From an uncultured Oscillospiraceae bacterium (GTDB taxonomy: Bacteria > Bacillota > Clostridia > Oscillospirales > Oscillospiraceae): a stretch of DNA of 64,000 nt. The notes beneath the pieces are model-generated. The model ran no database searches, was not told the DNA's origin, and saw only the letters and a list, made by a program, of their open reading frames with translations. This document shows positions 1-8,633 of this stretch, piece by piece (the stretch's first letter is position 1; each line of letters opens with the position of its first letter). The position numbers and the translations under genes were made by a program. Where the stretch lies: the NCBI GenBank assembly GCA_944385475.1, contig CALWXJ010000054.1:98117-162116 (forward strand). Direction: 5' to 3'.

Positions 1-38
1 GGCCCTTTCCGGAAAATCCGCCGCCGCTGGGCGATCCC

Positions 39-482
39 TTACGCTCCTTCTTCCTCCAGCATCTGCTGAAGGATCTCCACCGCAGTGACGATATAGGGGT
101 CACACCCCTTGGTCATACCCACCCGCTTTGCCTCCGGCAGCCGATCATCCAACTGGATGGGACGGCCAAAGAGCGCGTCGCAGCGAACGCTTTCAAAGCG
201 CTGGGAAAACCGCTTTTGGAACTCCATTCCCTTAGCCACGGTACGGGCCTTACTGCCCTCGGGATCTGCCGGGTCCACCGGGGTAGCCAGCCCCAAGACC
301 ATAATGGCACCGGATACGGCGCCGCAGATCTCCTGGGTACCGCAGCCCTTGCCAAAGCCGGAGGCTACATCCATGAGAAGCTGTACATCCTTTCCCAAAA
401 AGTCCGCAAAGGGCATCAGAACGCTCTGGCAGCAATTAAACCCCTGATTGTGATAATCCTTCGCCAAGGCACAGCGATCCAT
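39..482 (-). CDS. C_GCAxxG_C_C family redox/metal protein
   Basis: A protein of about 147 residues with the cysteine pattern of the C_GCAxxG_C_C family (also called putative redox-active proteins): an NCCQSV segment near residue 18 and GCGTQEICGAVSGA near residues 46-59, with a further C-D pair near the C-terminus. Members are thought to bind a metal or Fe-S centre, but no reaction is established. The ATG at 482 follows a strong AAAGGAGAG site, so the longer in-frame start at 524 is unlikely. It lies just downstream of whiA on the same strand, with about 38 bases between, and may be the last gene of the hprK-whiA operon. Its link to that operon is unknown. Confidence 0.85.
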   Translation of the reverse strand: MDRCALAKDYHNQGFNCCQSVLMPFADFLGKDVQLLMDVASGFGKGCGTQEICGAVSGAIMVLGLATPVDPADPEGSKARTVAKGMEFQKRFSQRFESVRCDALFGRPIQLDDRLPEAKRVGMTKGCDPYIVTAVEILQQMLEEEGA

Positions 483-520
483 ATGCTTTCTCTCTCCTTT
501 TCTCTTTCGTGTGTCAGCAA

Positions 521-1417
521 TCACGTTTTTGAAAGCTCCACCAGCTTGCGCAATCGGTGGTTCAAACAGGACTTGGTCACCGGGGGGTCAAAGACCTCCG
601 CCAGTTCGCTCAACGTCAGCTCCGGGTATTCCATGCGCAAAGAGGCAGTGGTCTGCAGCTTTTCCGGCAGCTGTTCCAGCTGCCCCCGGGACTGAAGCAG
701 GCGGATCGCCTCCACCTGCTCTTGAGCGGCCTCCACCGCCTTGTCCAAATTCGCACTATCGCAGTTTAGCCGGCGGTTGACACTGTTGCGCAGATCCTTT
801 TCCACTTTGGCAGACATGACATGCATGGCCGCCACCGGCGCGCCGATCAGTGTCAAAAAATCTTCAATTTGGCGGCTTTGCTTGAAATAAGTGATAAACG
901 CGCCGTTTCGGGTAAGGCCCTTGGGGGGATATCCGCACTCCCGCAGCAGCACCTCCAGCTCCCGTCCCACCTGGAAGTGGGATGTGCTCAGCTCCAGATG
1001 ATAGCGCTTCATGGGGTCGGTGATGCTCCCCCCGGCGAAAAACGCCCCCCGTAAAAAAGACGCCCGGCAGCAATTCTCCTCCAGCATGGCAAAATTGATG
1101 TGAAGCACCAGATTCTGCCTGGGGTCATACCCCAGGAGATTGATGATGTGATCCAGCTTTTGTGGGTCCGTGATCTGAAAGACCAGCTTTCCTGCCTGTC
1201 CCGGCTCCGGCTGACGGTCAAACTGCAAGCCGAAGGCCCGGTGAAACAGCTTGGGAAGCCGGGCGGAAAAATTGGGGTTTTCCGTGATGATCCGCACTTC
1301 CGTGGCACTGAATGTGTTGCAGTAAAGCAAAATACCATATGCCTCTGCCCGGGCGCAGCAGAGTTTTTGAACCGGGAGGCGGCACAGCTCGTTCTTCGCC
1401 TCAAAGGAAAAGGACAT
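521..1417 (-). CDS. whiA: DNA-binding protein WhiA
   Basis: WhiA orthologue of 298 residues. The N-terminal two thirds are a degenerate LAGLIDADG-type fold, including RGAFFAGGSITDP near residue 125, and the C-terminus carries a helix-turn-helix (SLRMEYPELTLSELAEVF, about residues 248-265). In actinomycetes WhiA is a sporulation transcription factor. In Bacillus it binds DNA and affects division and chromosome segregation. Family knowledge predicts a cytoplasmic DNA-binding role here, not nuclease activity. It follows yvcK by about 40 bases, the conserved rapZ-yvcK-whiA order of Firmicutes and Actinobacteria, which supports the call and implies cotranscription. Confidence 0.96.
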   Translation of the reverse strand: MSFSFEAKNELCRLPVQKLCCARAEAYGILLYCNTFSATEVRIITENPNFSARLPKLFHRAFGLQFDRQPEPGQAGKLVFQITDPQKLDHIINLLGYDPRQNLVLHINFAMLEENCCRASFLRGAFFAGGSITDPMKRYHLELSTSHFQVGRELEVLLRECGYPPKGLTRNGAFITYFKQSRQIEDFLTLIGAPVAAMHVMSAKVEKDLRNSVNRRLNCDSANLDKAVEAAQEQVEAIRLLQSRGQLEQLPEKLQTTASLRMEYPELTLSELAEVFDPPVTKSCLNHRLRKLVELSKT

Positions 1418-1456
1418 GCTCCCGCCCCCCTTCTTGTTGCATGTTGCAGTTCATCT

Positions 1457-2620
1457 TCAGCCCTCCGCTGTCCCGGCGGCACCGCCAGCGCCCCCGGAGG
1501 ACAAGGACCCATTGGGTGCTGTCCGGTGCGCCGGACCGCCGCTGTCTTTGTTTTTTCCGGCATCAACTTCCATGCGATAGGCGTCTTTTCGGTAATCAAA
1601 GTGATCCCCCGCGATCCGGACGCTGCGCTCGGCATGGAGCAAAATCAACTCCTGCGCCAGGTGGATGGGGTGGTGGCGGACAAAGCCGTTTTCCACTGTG
1701 GCAATGGGGCGGCTGATCACCTCCACCCCCAGGCGGCGGCAGGCCTCCTGATCTGCCCGCAAAAGTTCCGCCCCTTCGGCGGCATACCGAGCCGCCACTC
1801 CCTTTGGCACCGGGGAGGAGTTGCAAAGGCACAGGTCAAAAAGGCCTGGGCAGGAGTGCTGAAACAGCGCCCGGATGTGGTCGGAGACCGTATATCCCTC
1901 CGTCTCCCCTTCCTGAGTCATGATATTGCAGACATAGACCCGCATGGCTTTTGAGTCCATAATCGCCTCCACGATCCCCTCCACCAGCAGATTGGGGATC
2001 ACGCTGGTATAGAGGCTGCCGGGGCCCAGGATGATCATGTCTGCCTCCCGGATGGCCTGCAGGGCCTCCGGCAGGGCCTGGGGGCGTTGGGGGCGGAGCC
2101 GGACCTGCCGGATCCGGCAATCCTCCTTCTTTTTGCACGCAAAGATCTTCGACTCCCCCATCACCGTGGCGCCGTTTTCAAACTCTGCCTCCAGGCGGAC
2201 ATCCGCTGTTGTCACAGGCAGTACCTGCCCCGTGATGGCCAGCACCTGGCTCATGCGGCGCACTGCGGCGTCAAAGCTGGGAGAGATCCCGTTGAGGGCC
2301 GCCAGGAAGAGGTTTCCAAAGCTTTGTCCTGCCAGGCTCCCCTCGGAAAAGCGGTAGCGCATGAGCTCGCTCATCAGAGGCTCTGTATTGGCCAGGGCCT
2401 CCAGACAGTTGCGGATGTCTCCCGGAGGCAGCATACCCAAGTCCTGACGCAGCACGCCGGAGCCTCCCCCATCATCCGCCACTGTGACAATGGCGGAGAT
2501 ATTCTCCGTATATTGCTTCAGTCCCCGCAGCATGGTAGAAAGCCCGTGCCCGCCGCCGATAGCGGCGATTTTGGGCCCATGGGCCCGGGGCACGCGATAG
2601 GATATCCTTGCTTTTTTCAT
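1457..2620 (-). CDS. yvcK: YvcK/CofD-like gluconeogenesis factor
   Basis: A 387-residue YvcK-family protein. The N-terminal nucleotide-binding signature AIGGGHGLSTMLRGLK (about residues 20-35) and TVADDGGGSGVLR (about 46-58) are clear, as is ILGPGSLYTSVIPNLL in the centre. In Bacillus YvcK binds UDP-GlcNAc and is needed for growth on gluconeogenic substrates and for correct PBP1/cell-wall placement. The last 40 residues or so are a Gly/Ala-rich low-complexity tail (such as SSGGAGGAAGTAEG) that goes beyond the usual family length of about 315-330, so that tail is probably disordered. It starts 8 bases after rapZ, so coupled translation is likely. Confidence 0.95.
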   Translation of the reverse strand: MKKARISYRVPRAHGPKIAAIGGGHGLSTMLRGLKQYTENISAIVTVADDGGGSGVLRQDLGMLPPGDIRNCLEALANTEPLMSELMRYRFSEGSLAGQSFGNLFLAALNGISPSFDAAVRRMSQVLAITGQVLPVTTADVRLEAEFENGATVMGESKIFACKKKEDCRIRQVRLRPQRPQALPEALQAIREADMIILGPGSLYTSVIPNLLVEGIVEAIMDSKAMRVYVCNIMTQEGETEGYTVSDHIRALFQHSCPGLFDLCLCNSSPVPKGVAARYAAEGAELLRADQEACRRLGVEVISRPIATVENGFVRHHPIHLAQELILLHAERSVRIAGDHFDYRKDAYRMEVDAGKNKDSGGPAHRTAPNGSLSSGGAGGAAGTAEG

Positions 2621-2628
2621 ATCCGCCC

Positions 2629-3495
2629 TCAGCTCTCCCGCTCCAGGTCCCGGTGGGTCTCCGCCACCGTGTATCCCTGCTGACGGATAAATTCCGCCAT
2701 CTCGTGGGCCACGGCCACGGAGCGGTGATGCCCCCCGGTGCAGCCCACTGCCACCGTCAGCGTCGTCTTGCCTTCCTCGGCGTACAGCGGAAGAGAAAAG
2801 GCCATGAGATCCTTTAGCCGGGTGAGATAGTCCTGGGTCTGATGGAAACTGAAGACATAGTCCCGCACAGGGGCATCCAGCCCCGTTTTGTGGCGCAGCT
2901 CATCGATATAGAAGGGATTGGGCATAAATCGGACGTCAAACACCAGATCCGCCTCCATGGGCAGACCATATTTAAAACCAAAGGAGACAACGCTTACCGC
3001 CATGCCCCCTTTTTCCTGTTCCTCACCCCCGAAAAGCTGCAAAAGCTCCCCCCGGAGCTGACCGGTGGAAGTGGAGGAGGTGTCAATCACAAAATCCGCC
3101 CGCTGGCGGACAGGCTCCATCATCTCCCGCTCCCGGCGGACAGCCTCCTCCAAAGAGTTCACCGCTCCCCGGAGCGGATGGCGGCGGCGGGTCTCCTTGT
3201 ACCGCTTGATGACGGTGGGCTCATCCGCCTCCAAAAATAAAAGGCGGCATCGTCCCTCCATGGTCTTCAGCTTTTCCAACACCTCAAAGAGGTCCGTGAA
3301 GGAGTTGGCGGTCCGGACGTCATACACCAGCGCCACCCGGTCATAGCGCCCGTTTCCCCCGGCGCAAAACTCAGCAAATTTCAAGATCATGGCGGCGGGC
3401 ATATTGTCCACAATATAAAATCCCATGTCCTCCAAATAGGACGCCGCCTTACTTTTTCCCGCTCCGGACAGCCCGGAGATGATCAAAATTTCCAT
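2629..3495 (-). CDS. rapZ: RNase adapter / nucleotide-binding protein RapZ
   Basis: RapZ (YvcJ) family protein of about 288 residues with an N-terminal Walker A GLSGAGKS (about residues 8-15) and the conserved C-terminal domain motif AVGCTGGHHRSV. In E. coli RapZ senses glucosamine-6-phosphate and delivers small RNAs to RNase E. In Bacillus YvcJ hydrolyses GTP and influences competence. The ATG at 3495 is preceded by AAAGGCGGGG, so the GTG six bases upstream is disfavoured. It sits between murB and yvcK, so hexosamine sensing (RapZ, YvcK) and muramic-acid synthesis (MurB) share one transcript. Confidence 0.95.
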   Translation of the reverse strand: MEILIISGLSGAGKSKAASYLEDMGFYIVDNMPAAMILKFAEFCAGGNGRYDRVALVYDVRTANSFTDLFEVLEKLKTMEGRCRLLFLEADEPTVIKRYKETRRRHPLRGAVNSLEEAVRREREMMEPVRQRADFVIDTSSTSTGQLRGELLQLFGGEEQEKGGMAVSVVSFGFKYGLPMEADLVFDVRFMPNPFYIDELRHKTGLDAPVRDYVFSFHQTQDYLTRLKDLMAFSLPLYAEEGKTTLTVAVGCTGGHHRSVAVAHEMAEFIRQQGYTVAETHRDLERES

Positions 3496-3514
3496 CCCCA
3501 CCCCGCCTTTTCTC

Positions 3515-4435
3515 TCATTCCACCCATTTTACTTCCGGTTCAAGGGCGATCCCGGTGCGCTCCAGGACGGCCTGCTGCACCTGTTCCATCAGCCGGCGCA
3601 CATCTTCGCAGGTAGCGCCTCCCCGGTTGATGATAAAGCCAGCATGCTTTTCACTCACCTGTGCACCGCCCACAGTAAGGCCCTTCAAGCCGCACTGCTG
3701 GATCAGCGCCCCGGCAAAATGCCCTTCCGGCCGCTTAAAAAAGCTGCCGGCACTGGGATATTCCAGCGGCTGCTTTTCCTTCCTCCGGGCCATCAGCTCC
3801 CGCATCGTACTTCGAATATCCTCGGGATCACCAGGGCGCAGGCGAAACAGGGCGTACAGCGCCACCGTTTCCGCCTCGTCGGTCAGCAGGCTGCGGCGAT
3901 AACCAAAGCCCATCTCCTCCCCCTGGAGGAACCGGATGGCCTCCTCCTGGGGAAACAGCACCGAGATCCCGGATACCACCTGGCACATCTCCCCGCCGTA
4001 GGCACCGGCGTTCATACATACGCCGCCGCCCACGCTGCCGGGGATCCCGTGGGCAAATTCCAGACCTGACAGCCCCTGCTGGCAGGCAAAGTCCGCCAGC
4101 CGGGCCAGGGAAGCCCCCGCTTCTGCCAAGACGGTATCCTCTTCCTCTCCCCGCCGGAGCCCGCTGAGTTCCTGGGTGCTGATCACCAGGCGGTCCAGTC
4201 CCCGGTCCGGGCATAGCAGATTCGTGCCCTTTCCAATGATCAGGGGCCGCGCCCCGCAGGAGCGGGCAAAACCATGGAGCAGCGCCAGCTTGCGGGGGCT
4301 GTCCGGAAAGGCCATCCTCCGGGCGGGACCGCCAATGTGAAACGAGGTGTGGCGGCTCATAGGCTCGTCACAAAGCATCCTCAGTTCCGGCATATGTCTG
4401 CGCACTTGTTCATCCAGCTGAATCCACCAATCCAT
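3515..4435 (-). CDS. murB: UDP-N-acetylmuramate dehydrogenase MurB
   Basis: FAD-dependent enolpyruvyl reductase that makes UDP-MurNAc for peptidoglycan. About 306 residues. FAD-binding segments IGKGTNLL and GIPGSVGGGVCMNAGAYGG are present, together with the catalytic-serine segment YPSAGSFFKRP and the C-terminal EPEVKWVE, typical of the shorter type II (Gram-positive) MurB. The ATG at 4435 has AGGAGG nine bases upstream. An in-frame GTG at 4465 overlaps the end of the ROK gene and has a poorer site, but it cannot be excluded. It is flanked by rapZ and the sugar kinase in one operon. Confidence 0.96.
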   Translation of the reverse strand: MDWWIQLDEQVRRHMPELRMLCDEPMSRHTSFHIGGPARRMAFPDSPRKLALLHGFARSCGARPLIIGKGTNLLCPDRGLDRLVISTQELSGLRRGEEEDTVLAEAGASLARLADFACQQGLSGLEFAHGIPGSVGGGVCMNAGAYGGEMCQVVSGISVLFPQEEAIRFLQGEEMGFGYRRSLLTDEAETVALYALFRLRPGDPEDIRSTMRELMARRKEKQPLEYPSAGSFFKRPEGHFAGALIQQCGLKGLTVGGAQVSEKHAGFIINRGGATCEDVRRLMEQVQQAVLERTGIALEPEVKWVE

Positions 4436-4461
4436 CCTGCGCAGCCTCCTCTCAGTTCCTC

Positions 4462-5400
4462 TCACCGCCGCCCGGCATCGCCCAGCAGCGCAGCACCTAC
4501 GATACCAGCCCGGTTCCCCAGCTGGGCACGCACTACCTCCGGTATCTGCCTGCTTCGACGGGCATAGCAGGTGCGATGTACCAAATCCCGCACCGGTTTG
4601 ATCAAAAGTTCCTCCGGCGCGGCACAGACGCCGCCCCCCAGTGCGATCCGCTGGAGGTGCAGCACATTCAAAAGATTGACAATTCCCTCTGCCACTTCCC
4701 TGGCATACGCCCCGCAGAGGCTGCGGGCCAGATCATCCCCAGCCTGGGCGGCGGAAAAGACGTCTTTTGCCGTCACTCCCTCTCCCAGAAGGGACAGCCG
4801 GCTGTCCGGGCGAAGCCTCCCCTCCTGCCGGGCCCGGTCTGCCAGGGCGGTGGCGGAAGCGTATCGCTCCCAGCAGCCCCGGCGGCCGCAGGAGCAGGGA
4901 ATCCCTCCGGCATGGGTCACCATGTGGCCCACCTCACCTGCCATGCCGCCCCCGGTATAGAGCCCACCGTTCAAAATCAGCCCGCCGCCCACGCCTGTGC
5001 CCAGGGTAATCACGGCAAAATCCCGGCAGCCCCGCCCGGCACCACACCGCCACTCTCCTAAGGCGGCGCAGTCGGCGTCATTGCCCAGCGCCACCGGAAC
5101 CGCAAGATATTTTTGAAAAAGCGCCCGCAGGGGCAGGCGGGAGAGGGGGATATTGACGGTATATAAAATGTCTCCATCTTCCACAGCGCCGGGAACTCCG
5201 ATCCCAACACCCCGGATCTCCCCAGGGGAGGCCCCGGCCTTCTCCGCCGCGTCCCGGGCAAGCTGCACAAGGCGCAGGGCAAAGTCCTCCGCCCCGGTAA
5301 AGCGTCCAAAAGGTCTTGTGGATACCGATAAAAGGCCCCCATCCTCTGTGACAGCACCGGCCTTCAAATTGGTTCCACCCACATCCACCCCGATCAGCAT
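4462..5400 (-). CDS. ROK-family sugar kinase (glucokinase-like)
   Basis: ROK-family protein of about 312 residues with the N-terminal phosphate-binding motif GVDVGGTNLKAG (residues 4-15), the catalytic segment GNDADCAALGEW and the structural zinc motif CSCGRRGCWERYAS. It phosphorylates a hexose with ATP. Glucose is the likeliest substrate because it is cotranscribed with hprK, but N-acetylated hexosamines cannot be excluded from sequence. There is no DNA-binding domain, so it is a kinase rather than a ROK repressor. The ATG at 5400 opens directly on the conserved motif. The upstream in-frame extension to 5475 would overlap hprK and lacks conservation. The intergenic gap from hprK is 4 bases. 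Confidence 0.93.
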   Translation of the reverse strand: MLIGVDVGGTNLKAGAVTEDGGLLSVSTRPFGRFTGAEDFALRLVQLARDAAEKAGASPGEIRGVGIGVPGAVEDGDILYTVNIPLSRLPLRALFQKYLAVPVALGNDADCAALGEWRCGAGRGCRDFAVITLGTGVGGGLILNGGLYTGGGMAGEVGHMVTHAGGIPCSCGRRGCWERYASATALADRARQEGRLRPDSRLSLLGEGVTAKDVFSAAQAGDDLARSLCGAYAREVAEGIVNLLNVLHLQRIALGGGVCAAPEELLIKPVRDLVHRTCYARRSRQIPEVVRAQLGNRAGIVGAALLGDAGRR

Positions 5401-5404
5401 CGTC

Positions 5405-6340
5405 TCAGCGCATACCTCCACGGTCCGCCCGCTGGTCCACCTGACGCACCAACTCCTCCGCGGCATTATAGCCATAGCGGCGATGGCGGTTATTCATGGC
5501 CGCCACCTCCACGATGCTGGCCAGGTTCCGCCCAGGACGCACCGGAACGGTGACAATGGGGATCTGCATGTCCATGATCTCCGTATAGTGGCTCTCTACC
5601 CCCAGGCGGTCATAGAAGCGCTCCGTATCCCACTGCTCAAAATGGACTACCAGGTCCAGCTGGGATTCGGGTTTGATGGCCCGCATACCAAAGAGCTGGC
5701 GAACGTCGATGACGCCGATGCCCCGCAGCTCGATGTAATTGCGGATCACCTCTGGGGCGCAGCCGATCAGCTGGTTGGAAATGCGCCGCAGCTCCACCGC
5801 GTCGTCCGCCACCAGACGGTGGCCCCGCATGATCAGCTCGATGGCGGCCTCGCTCTTTCCGATACCGGAATCGCCGGTGATCATGACGCCGTCACCATAA
5901 ATATCCAGCAGCACGCCGTGGCGGGTGATGCAGGGAGCCAGGAAGCGATTGAGGTACTCAATGGTGTGGCTTGTGAAATCCACCGTGGTCTCCTGGGTGC
6001 GCAGAATGGTCCTCCCATAGAACTGCGCCCGCTCCAGGCACTCCGGGAAGCAATCCAGTCCCCGGGAGATCACCAATGCCGGGATCTCATAGAGCAGCAG
6101 GCTGTCAAAGCATTTGGTGCGCTGCTCCGATGTCAGGTTTTGCAGGTATGTGAATTCCGCCTTGCCGATGACCTGCAGCCTCCGGGGATCAAAATAGTCA
6201 TAAAAATCATGAAACTGAAGGCCTGGCCGGTTGACATCCGTAATGGTCAGCCGGGCAGAATCGAAATCCTTGCCCTGATTTAAGATCTCCAAGTCAAAAA
6301 TCTTGACAAACTCTGAAACTTTTAAACCCTTTTTGCTCAT
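5405..6340 (-). CDS. hprK: HPr kinase/phosphorylase HprK
   Basis: Bifunctional sensor kinase/phosphorylase acting on Ser46 of HPr, the switch for carbon catabolite repression in Firmicutes. About 311 residues. Walker A GDSGIGKSE lies near residue 153, and the HprK signature ELRGIGVIDVRQLFG follows about 45 residues later. The ATG at 6340 has AAGGAGAAGAGGGAG upstream, so the longer reading frame to 6409 is rejected. It is the first gene of the hprK-ROK-murB-rapZ-yvcK-whiA operon. A minus-strand promoter should lie at about 6,400-6,550, but I could not pick one hexamer pair with confidence. Confidence 0.97.
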   Translation of the reverse strand: MSKKGLKVSEFVKIFDLEILNQGKDFDSARLTITDVNRPGLQFHDFYDYFDPRRLQVIGKAEFTYLQNLTSEQRTKCFDSLLLYEIPALVISRGLDCFPECLERAQFYGRTILRTQETTVDFTSHTIEYLNRFLAPCITRHGVLLDIYGDGVMITGDSGIGKSEAAIELIMRGHRLVADDAVELRRISNQLIGCAPEVIRNYIELRGIGVIDVRQLFGMRAIKPESQLDLVVHFEQWDTERFYDRLGVESHYTEIMDMQIPIVTVPVRPGRNLASIVEVAAMNNRHRRYGYNAAEELVRQVDQRADRGGMR

Positions 6341-6553
6341 GGCCCTCTCCCTCTTCTCCTTCCGGCACGGCTGTGCGTATTGTTCTTTCTTTTTGAGGCG
6401 TCTGCCCATTTGTCCTGTCCTATGCCAGAGTATCCGTCTGAAAAGCGGTTTTTTGTGTGTTTATTATATATGAATCCCCTTCGTTGCGCAACACTTCCCC
6501 TCCGGGGGTTGGAAAAGTTTTTCTAAGAAAACTGATTTTTTTAAAAATTTCCC

Positions 6554-6582
6554 TTGCATTTTTGGATTCTTTCTGGTAATAT
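6554..6582 (+). promoter_or_regulatory. Sigma-A promoter of rpmB
   Basis: TTGCAT (6554-6559), a 17-base spacer, then TAATAT (6577-6582), in an AT-rich stretch about 58 bases before the rpmB start. The boxes and spacing fit a housekeeping promoter. Confidence 0.7.
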
Positions 6583-6639
6583 GCTTGTGTTGTCTACATC
6601 AGTAGGCATGGATTACGCAACAGCAAGGAGGTGCAACCG

Positions 6640-6828
6640 ATGGCTAAATGCGAGTTCTGCGACAAGGGCGTAACTTTCGGCATCAAGGTCTCTCACTCTC
6701 ATCGGCGTTCCAACCGGACTTGGAAGCCCAATGTGAAGCGTGTGAAGGCGATCGTCGACGGCTCTCCCCGCCATGTGTATGTTTGTACCCGGTGCATGCG
6801 TTCCGGTAAGGTCACCAGAGCGGTCTGA
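6640..6828 (+). CDS. rpmB: 50S ribosomal protein L28
   Basis: A 62-residue L28 with the zinc-ribbon cysteine pairs CEFC (residues 4-7) and CTRC (about 49-52), so this is the zinc-binding (C+) form. It sits in the large ribosomal subunit. AAGGAGGTG ends 6 bases before the ATG at 6640; a GTG at 6631 falls within the ribosome binding site and is not the start. It is monocistronic: it has its own promoter and is followed by two terminators. Confidence 0.97.
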   Translation: MAKCEFCDKGVTFGIKVSHSHRRSNRTWKPNVKRVKAIVDGSPRHVYVCTRCMRSGKVTRAV

Positions 6829-6843
6829 CATGGTCAAACATCA

Positions 6844-6872
6844 AATCCCGGACAGGTTGTCCGGGATTTTTC
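6844..6872 (+). terminator. Intrinsic terminator of rpmB (first)
   Basis: An 11-base-pair stem (6844-6854 with 6858-6868), three-base loop and a T tract, starting 16 bases after the rpmB stop. On the minus strand the T tract is weak. Confidence 0.85.
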
Positions 6873-6889
6873 TTTCTTGCGTTTCAGAA

Positions 6890-6926
6890 GATCACCGGAG
6901 ACATTCTGTCTCCGGTGATCTTTTTT
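6890..6926 (+). terminator. Second terminator after rpmB
   Basis: A 14-base-pair perfect stem (6890-6903 with 6907-6920), three-base loop and six T. It is oriented to stop plus-strand transcription, so rpmB has a tandem terminator protecting the convergent gpsA end. On the minus strand the stem could still act as a weak gpsA 3' end. Confidence 0.8.
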
Positions 6927-6942
6927 CCGTGCAGCATGTGCT

Positions 6943-7947
6943 TTACAGCCACGTCATCTCTGTGAGCTCGTCTTTCTTTGCCCGGCCCATCAGCTCCTCC
7001 ACCACCTCATGGACATCCCGTCCACAATAGAGGACTTCATAGGCGCAGCGGCAAATGGGCATCTCCACGCCCTCCCGCTGGCTGAGCTGGTGGAGGCTCT
7101 CCGCCGCATAGTACCCCTCCACCACGGCGCCCACCTCCTCCATGGCCTGCTGGGGGGTCTTCCCCTGGCCGATGAGAATGCCGGCGCGGCGGTTGCGGGA
7201 GTGCATGGAGGTACAAGTGACGATGAGATCTCCCATTCCCGCGAGGCCGCCAAACGTGCGGCGGGTCCCACCCAGCTGCTCACCCAGGCGCGTCAGCTCT
7301 GCCATGGCCCGGGTCATCAAAAGGGCCTTGGTGTTGTCCTGAAATCCCATGCCATCACATACGCCGCAGCTGAGCGCCACTACGTTTTTCATAGCCCCGG
7401 ACAGCTCTACCCCCACTACATCGTAGCTGGTGTAGATCCGGAAATACCGATTCATAAAAGCATCCTGCACAAAACGGGCCGCATCCCGATCCTGGCAGGC
7501 AGCCACGCAGCCAGTAGGCTGGCGAATGGCAACTTCTTCTGCATGGGAGGGGCCAGAAAGTGCTACTACTTTACAGACATTCCCCACCTCTGCCAGCAGG
7601 ATCTCGCTCATCCGCAGGTTGGTGTCCCGCTCAATTCCCTTGGAGACGCTCACCAGGATTGTCTGGGGTCCCAAATAGGGTGCCGCCTTGCGCCCTGTCT
7701 GACGCACGGCAAAGGAGGGGGCGGCACAAACCACCAGGTCCACCCCCGCAAGGCAGGCAAGATCCGATGTGATGGTGATCTCTTCCGGGACGGTTACACC
7801 GGGCAAAAGGGGGTTTTCCCGGCTTTGCTGCATCACCACCGCCTTGGCGGGATTGTGGGACCAGAGAGTGACATCATGCCCATTGTCCCGCAGCACCAGA
7901 CTCAAGGCCGTGCCCCAGCCGCCGCTGCCCAACACCACTGCTTTCAT
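6943..7947 (-). CDS. gpsA: Glycerol-3-phosphate dehydrogenase [NAD(P)+]
   Basis: Makes sn-glycerol-3-phosphate from dihydroxyacetone phosphate for phospholipid synthesis. 334 residues. An N-terminal Rossmann motif VLGSGGWGTALS (residues 4-15) and the catalytic lysine segment SGAMKNVVALSCG (about residues 186-198) are intact, as is the C-terminal NAD-G3P DH region. It overlaps plsY by 4 bases; PlsY uses the product directly, so der-plsY-gpsA forms a translationally coupled operon joining a ribosome-assembly GTPase with the first lipid steps. Confidence 0.97.
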   Translation of the reverse strand: MKAVVLGSGGWGTALSLVLRDNGHDVTLWSHNPAKAVVMQQSRENPLLPGVTVPEEITITSDLACLAGVDLVVCAAPSFAVRQTGRKAAPYLGPQTILVSVSKGIERDTNLRMSEILLAEVGNVCKVVALSGPSHAEEVAIRQPTGCVAACQDRDAARFVQDAFMNRYFRIYTSYDVVGVELSGAMKNVVALSCGVCDGMGFQDNTKALLMTRAMAELTRLGEQLGGTRRTFGGLAGMGDLIVTCTSMHSRNRRAGILIGQGKTPQQAMEEVGAVVEGYYAAESLHQLSQREGVEMPICRCAYEVLYCGRDVHEVVEELMGRAKKDELTEMTWL

Positions 7948-8633
7948 TTTTCACATCCCCCCTTTTGATCTTTTCGATGCAGGGAAAACTTGTTTTCCGT
8001 CCCCTGAAGCAGGCGGCGGATATTGGCCCGGTGCTGCCAAACCACCAGACCGCCCACCAAAAACGCCAGCACCACGATCACAGGATCGGGATAGCAGTAC
8101 CAGGAGATGAAGGGGAAGCTGCCCCCGGCCCACACGGAGCCCAAAGACACATACCGGGTCAAAACAGCCAGGATCAAAAATCCGCCCCACACCACCAGGG
8201 CGATGCGCCAGTCCATCATAATGGCGATGGTGCCGCCGGAGAGGATCCCCTTTCCTCCCTTAAAATGGAACATGCAGGGGAACATATGGCCCAGCAGGCA
8301 GAAAAGGGCCGCCCAGTACTTCCCGAAAACCACCAGGTCCAACGTGCCGAAGGCCCACGCCCCCAGCAGGACGGCAACCACCGCTTTTAAAACATCGCAC
8401 AGGATCACCACAAGGGTCAGCGCCCCGCCAAAGGTGCGGTAAAAGTTGGTAAGGCCCGCGTTTCCGCTGCCGTGGTTGCGGACGTCGTCCCGCAGGATAT
8501 ACTTGGAGACAATCACCGCCCCGTTGAAGCATCCCAAAAAATACGAGATGATGGCAATGCCCAAAAGCAGCAGGCCCCCCCACAATGTCACAAGCTGGGC
8601 AAAGCCGATATTGATTCCGCCCACAGCCCTCAC
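7944..8633 (-). CDS. plsY: Glycerol-3-phosphate acyltransferase PlsY
   Basis: Membrane enzyme that transfers an acyl group from acyl-phosphate to glycerol-3-phosphate. About 229 residues with several hydrophobic helices and the PlsY motifs GSGNAGLTNFYRTFG (first cytoplasmic loop) and GGKGILSGG (second loop). The GTG at 8633 overlaps the der stop by 4 bases. A second in-frame GTG at 8624 has a better-spaced AGGAGG, so the N-terminus is uncertain by three residues. It is followed by an overlapping gpsA. Confidence 0.95.
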   Translation of the reverse strand: MRAVGGINIGFAQLVTLWGGLLLLGIAIISYFLGCFNGAVIVSKYILRDDVRNHGSGNAGLTNFYRTFGGALTLVVILCDVLKAVVAVLLGAWAFGTLDLVVFGKYWAALFCLLGHMFPCMFHFKGGKGILSGGTIAIMMDWRIALVVWGGFLILAVLTRYVSLGSVWAGGSFPFISWYCYPDPVIVVLAFLVGGLVVWQHRANIRRLLQGTENKFSLHRKDQKGGCEK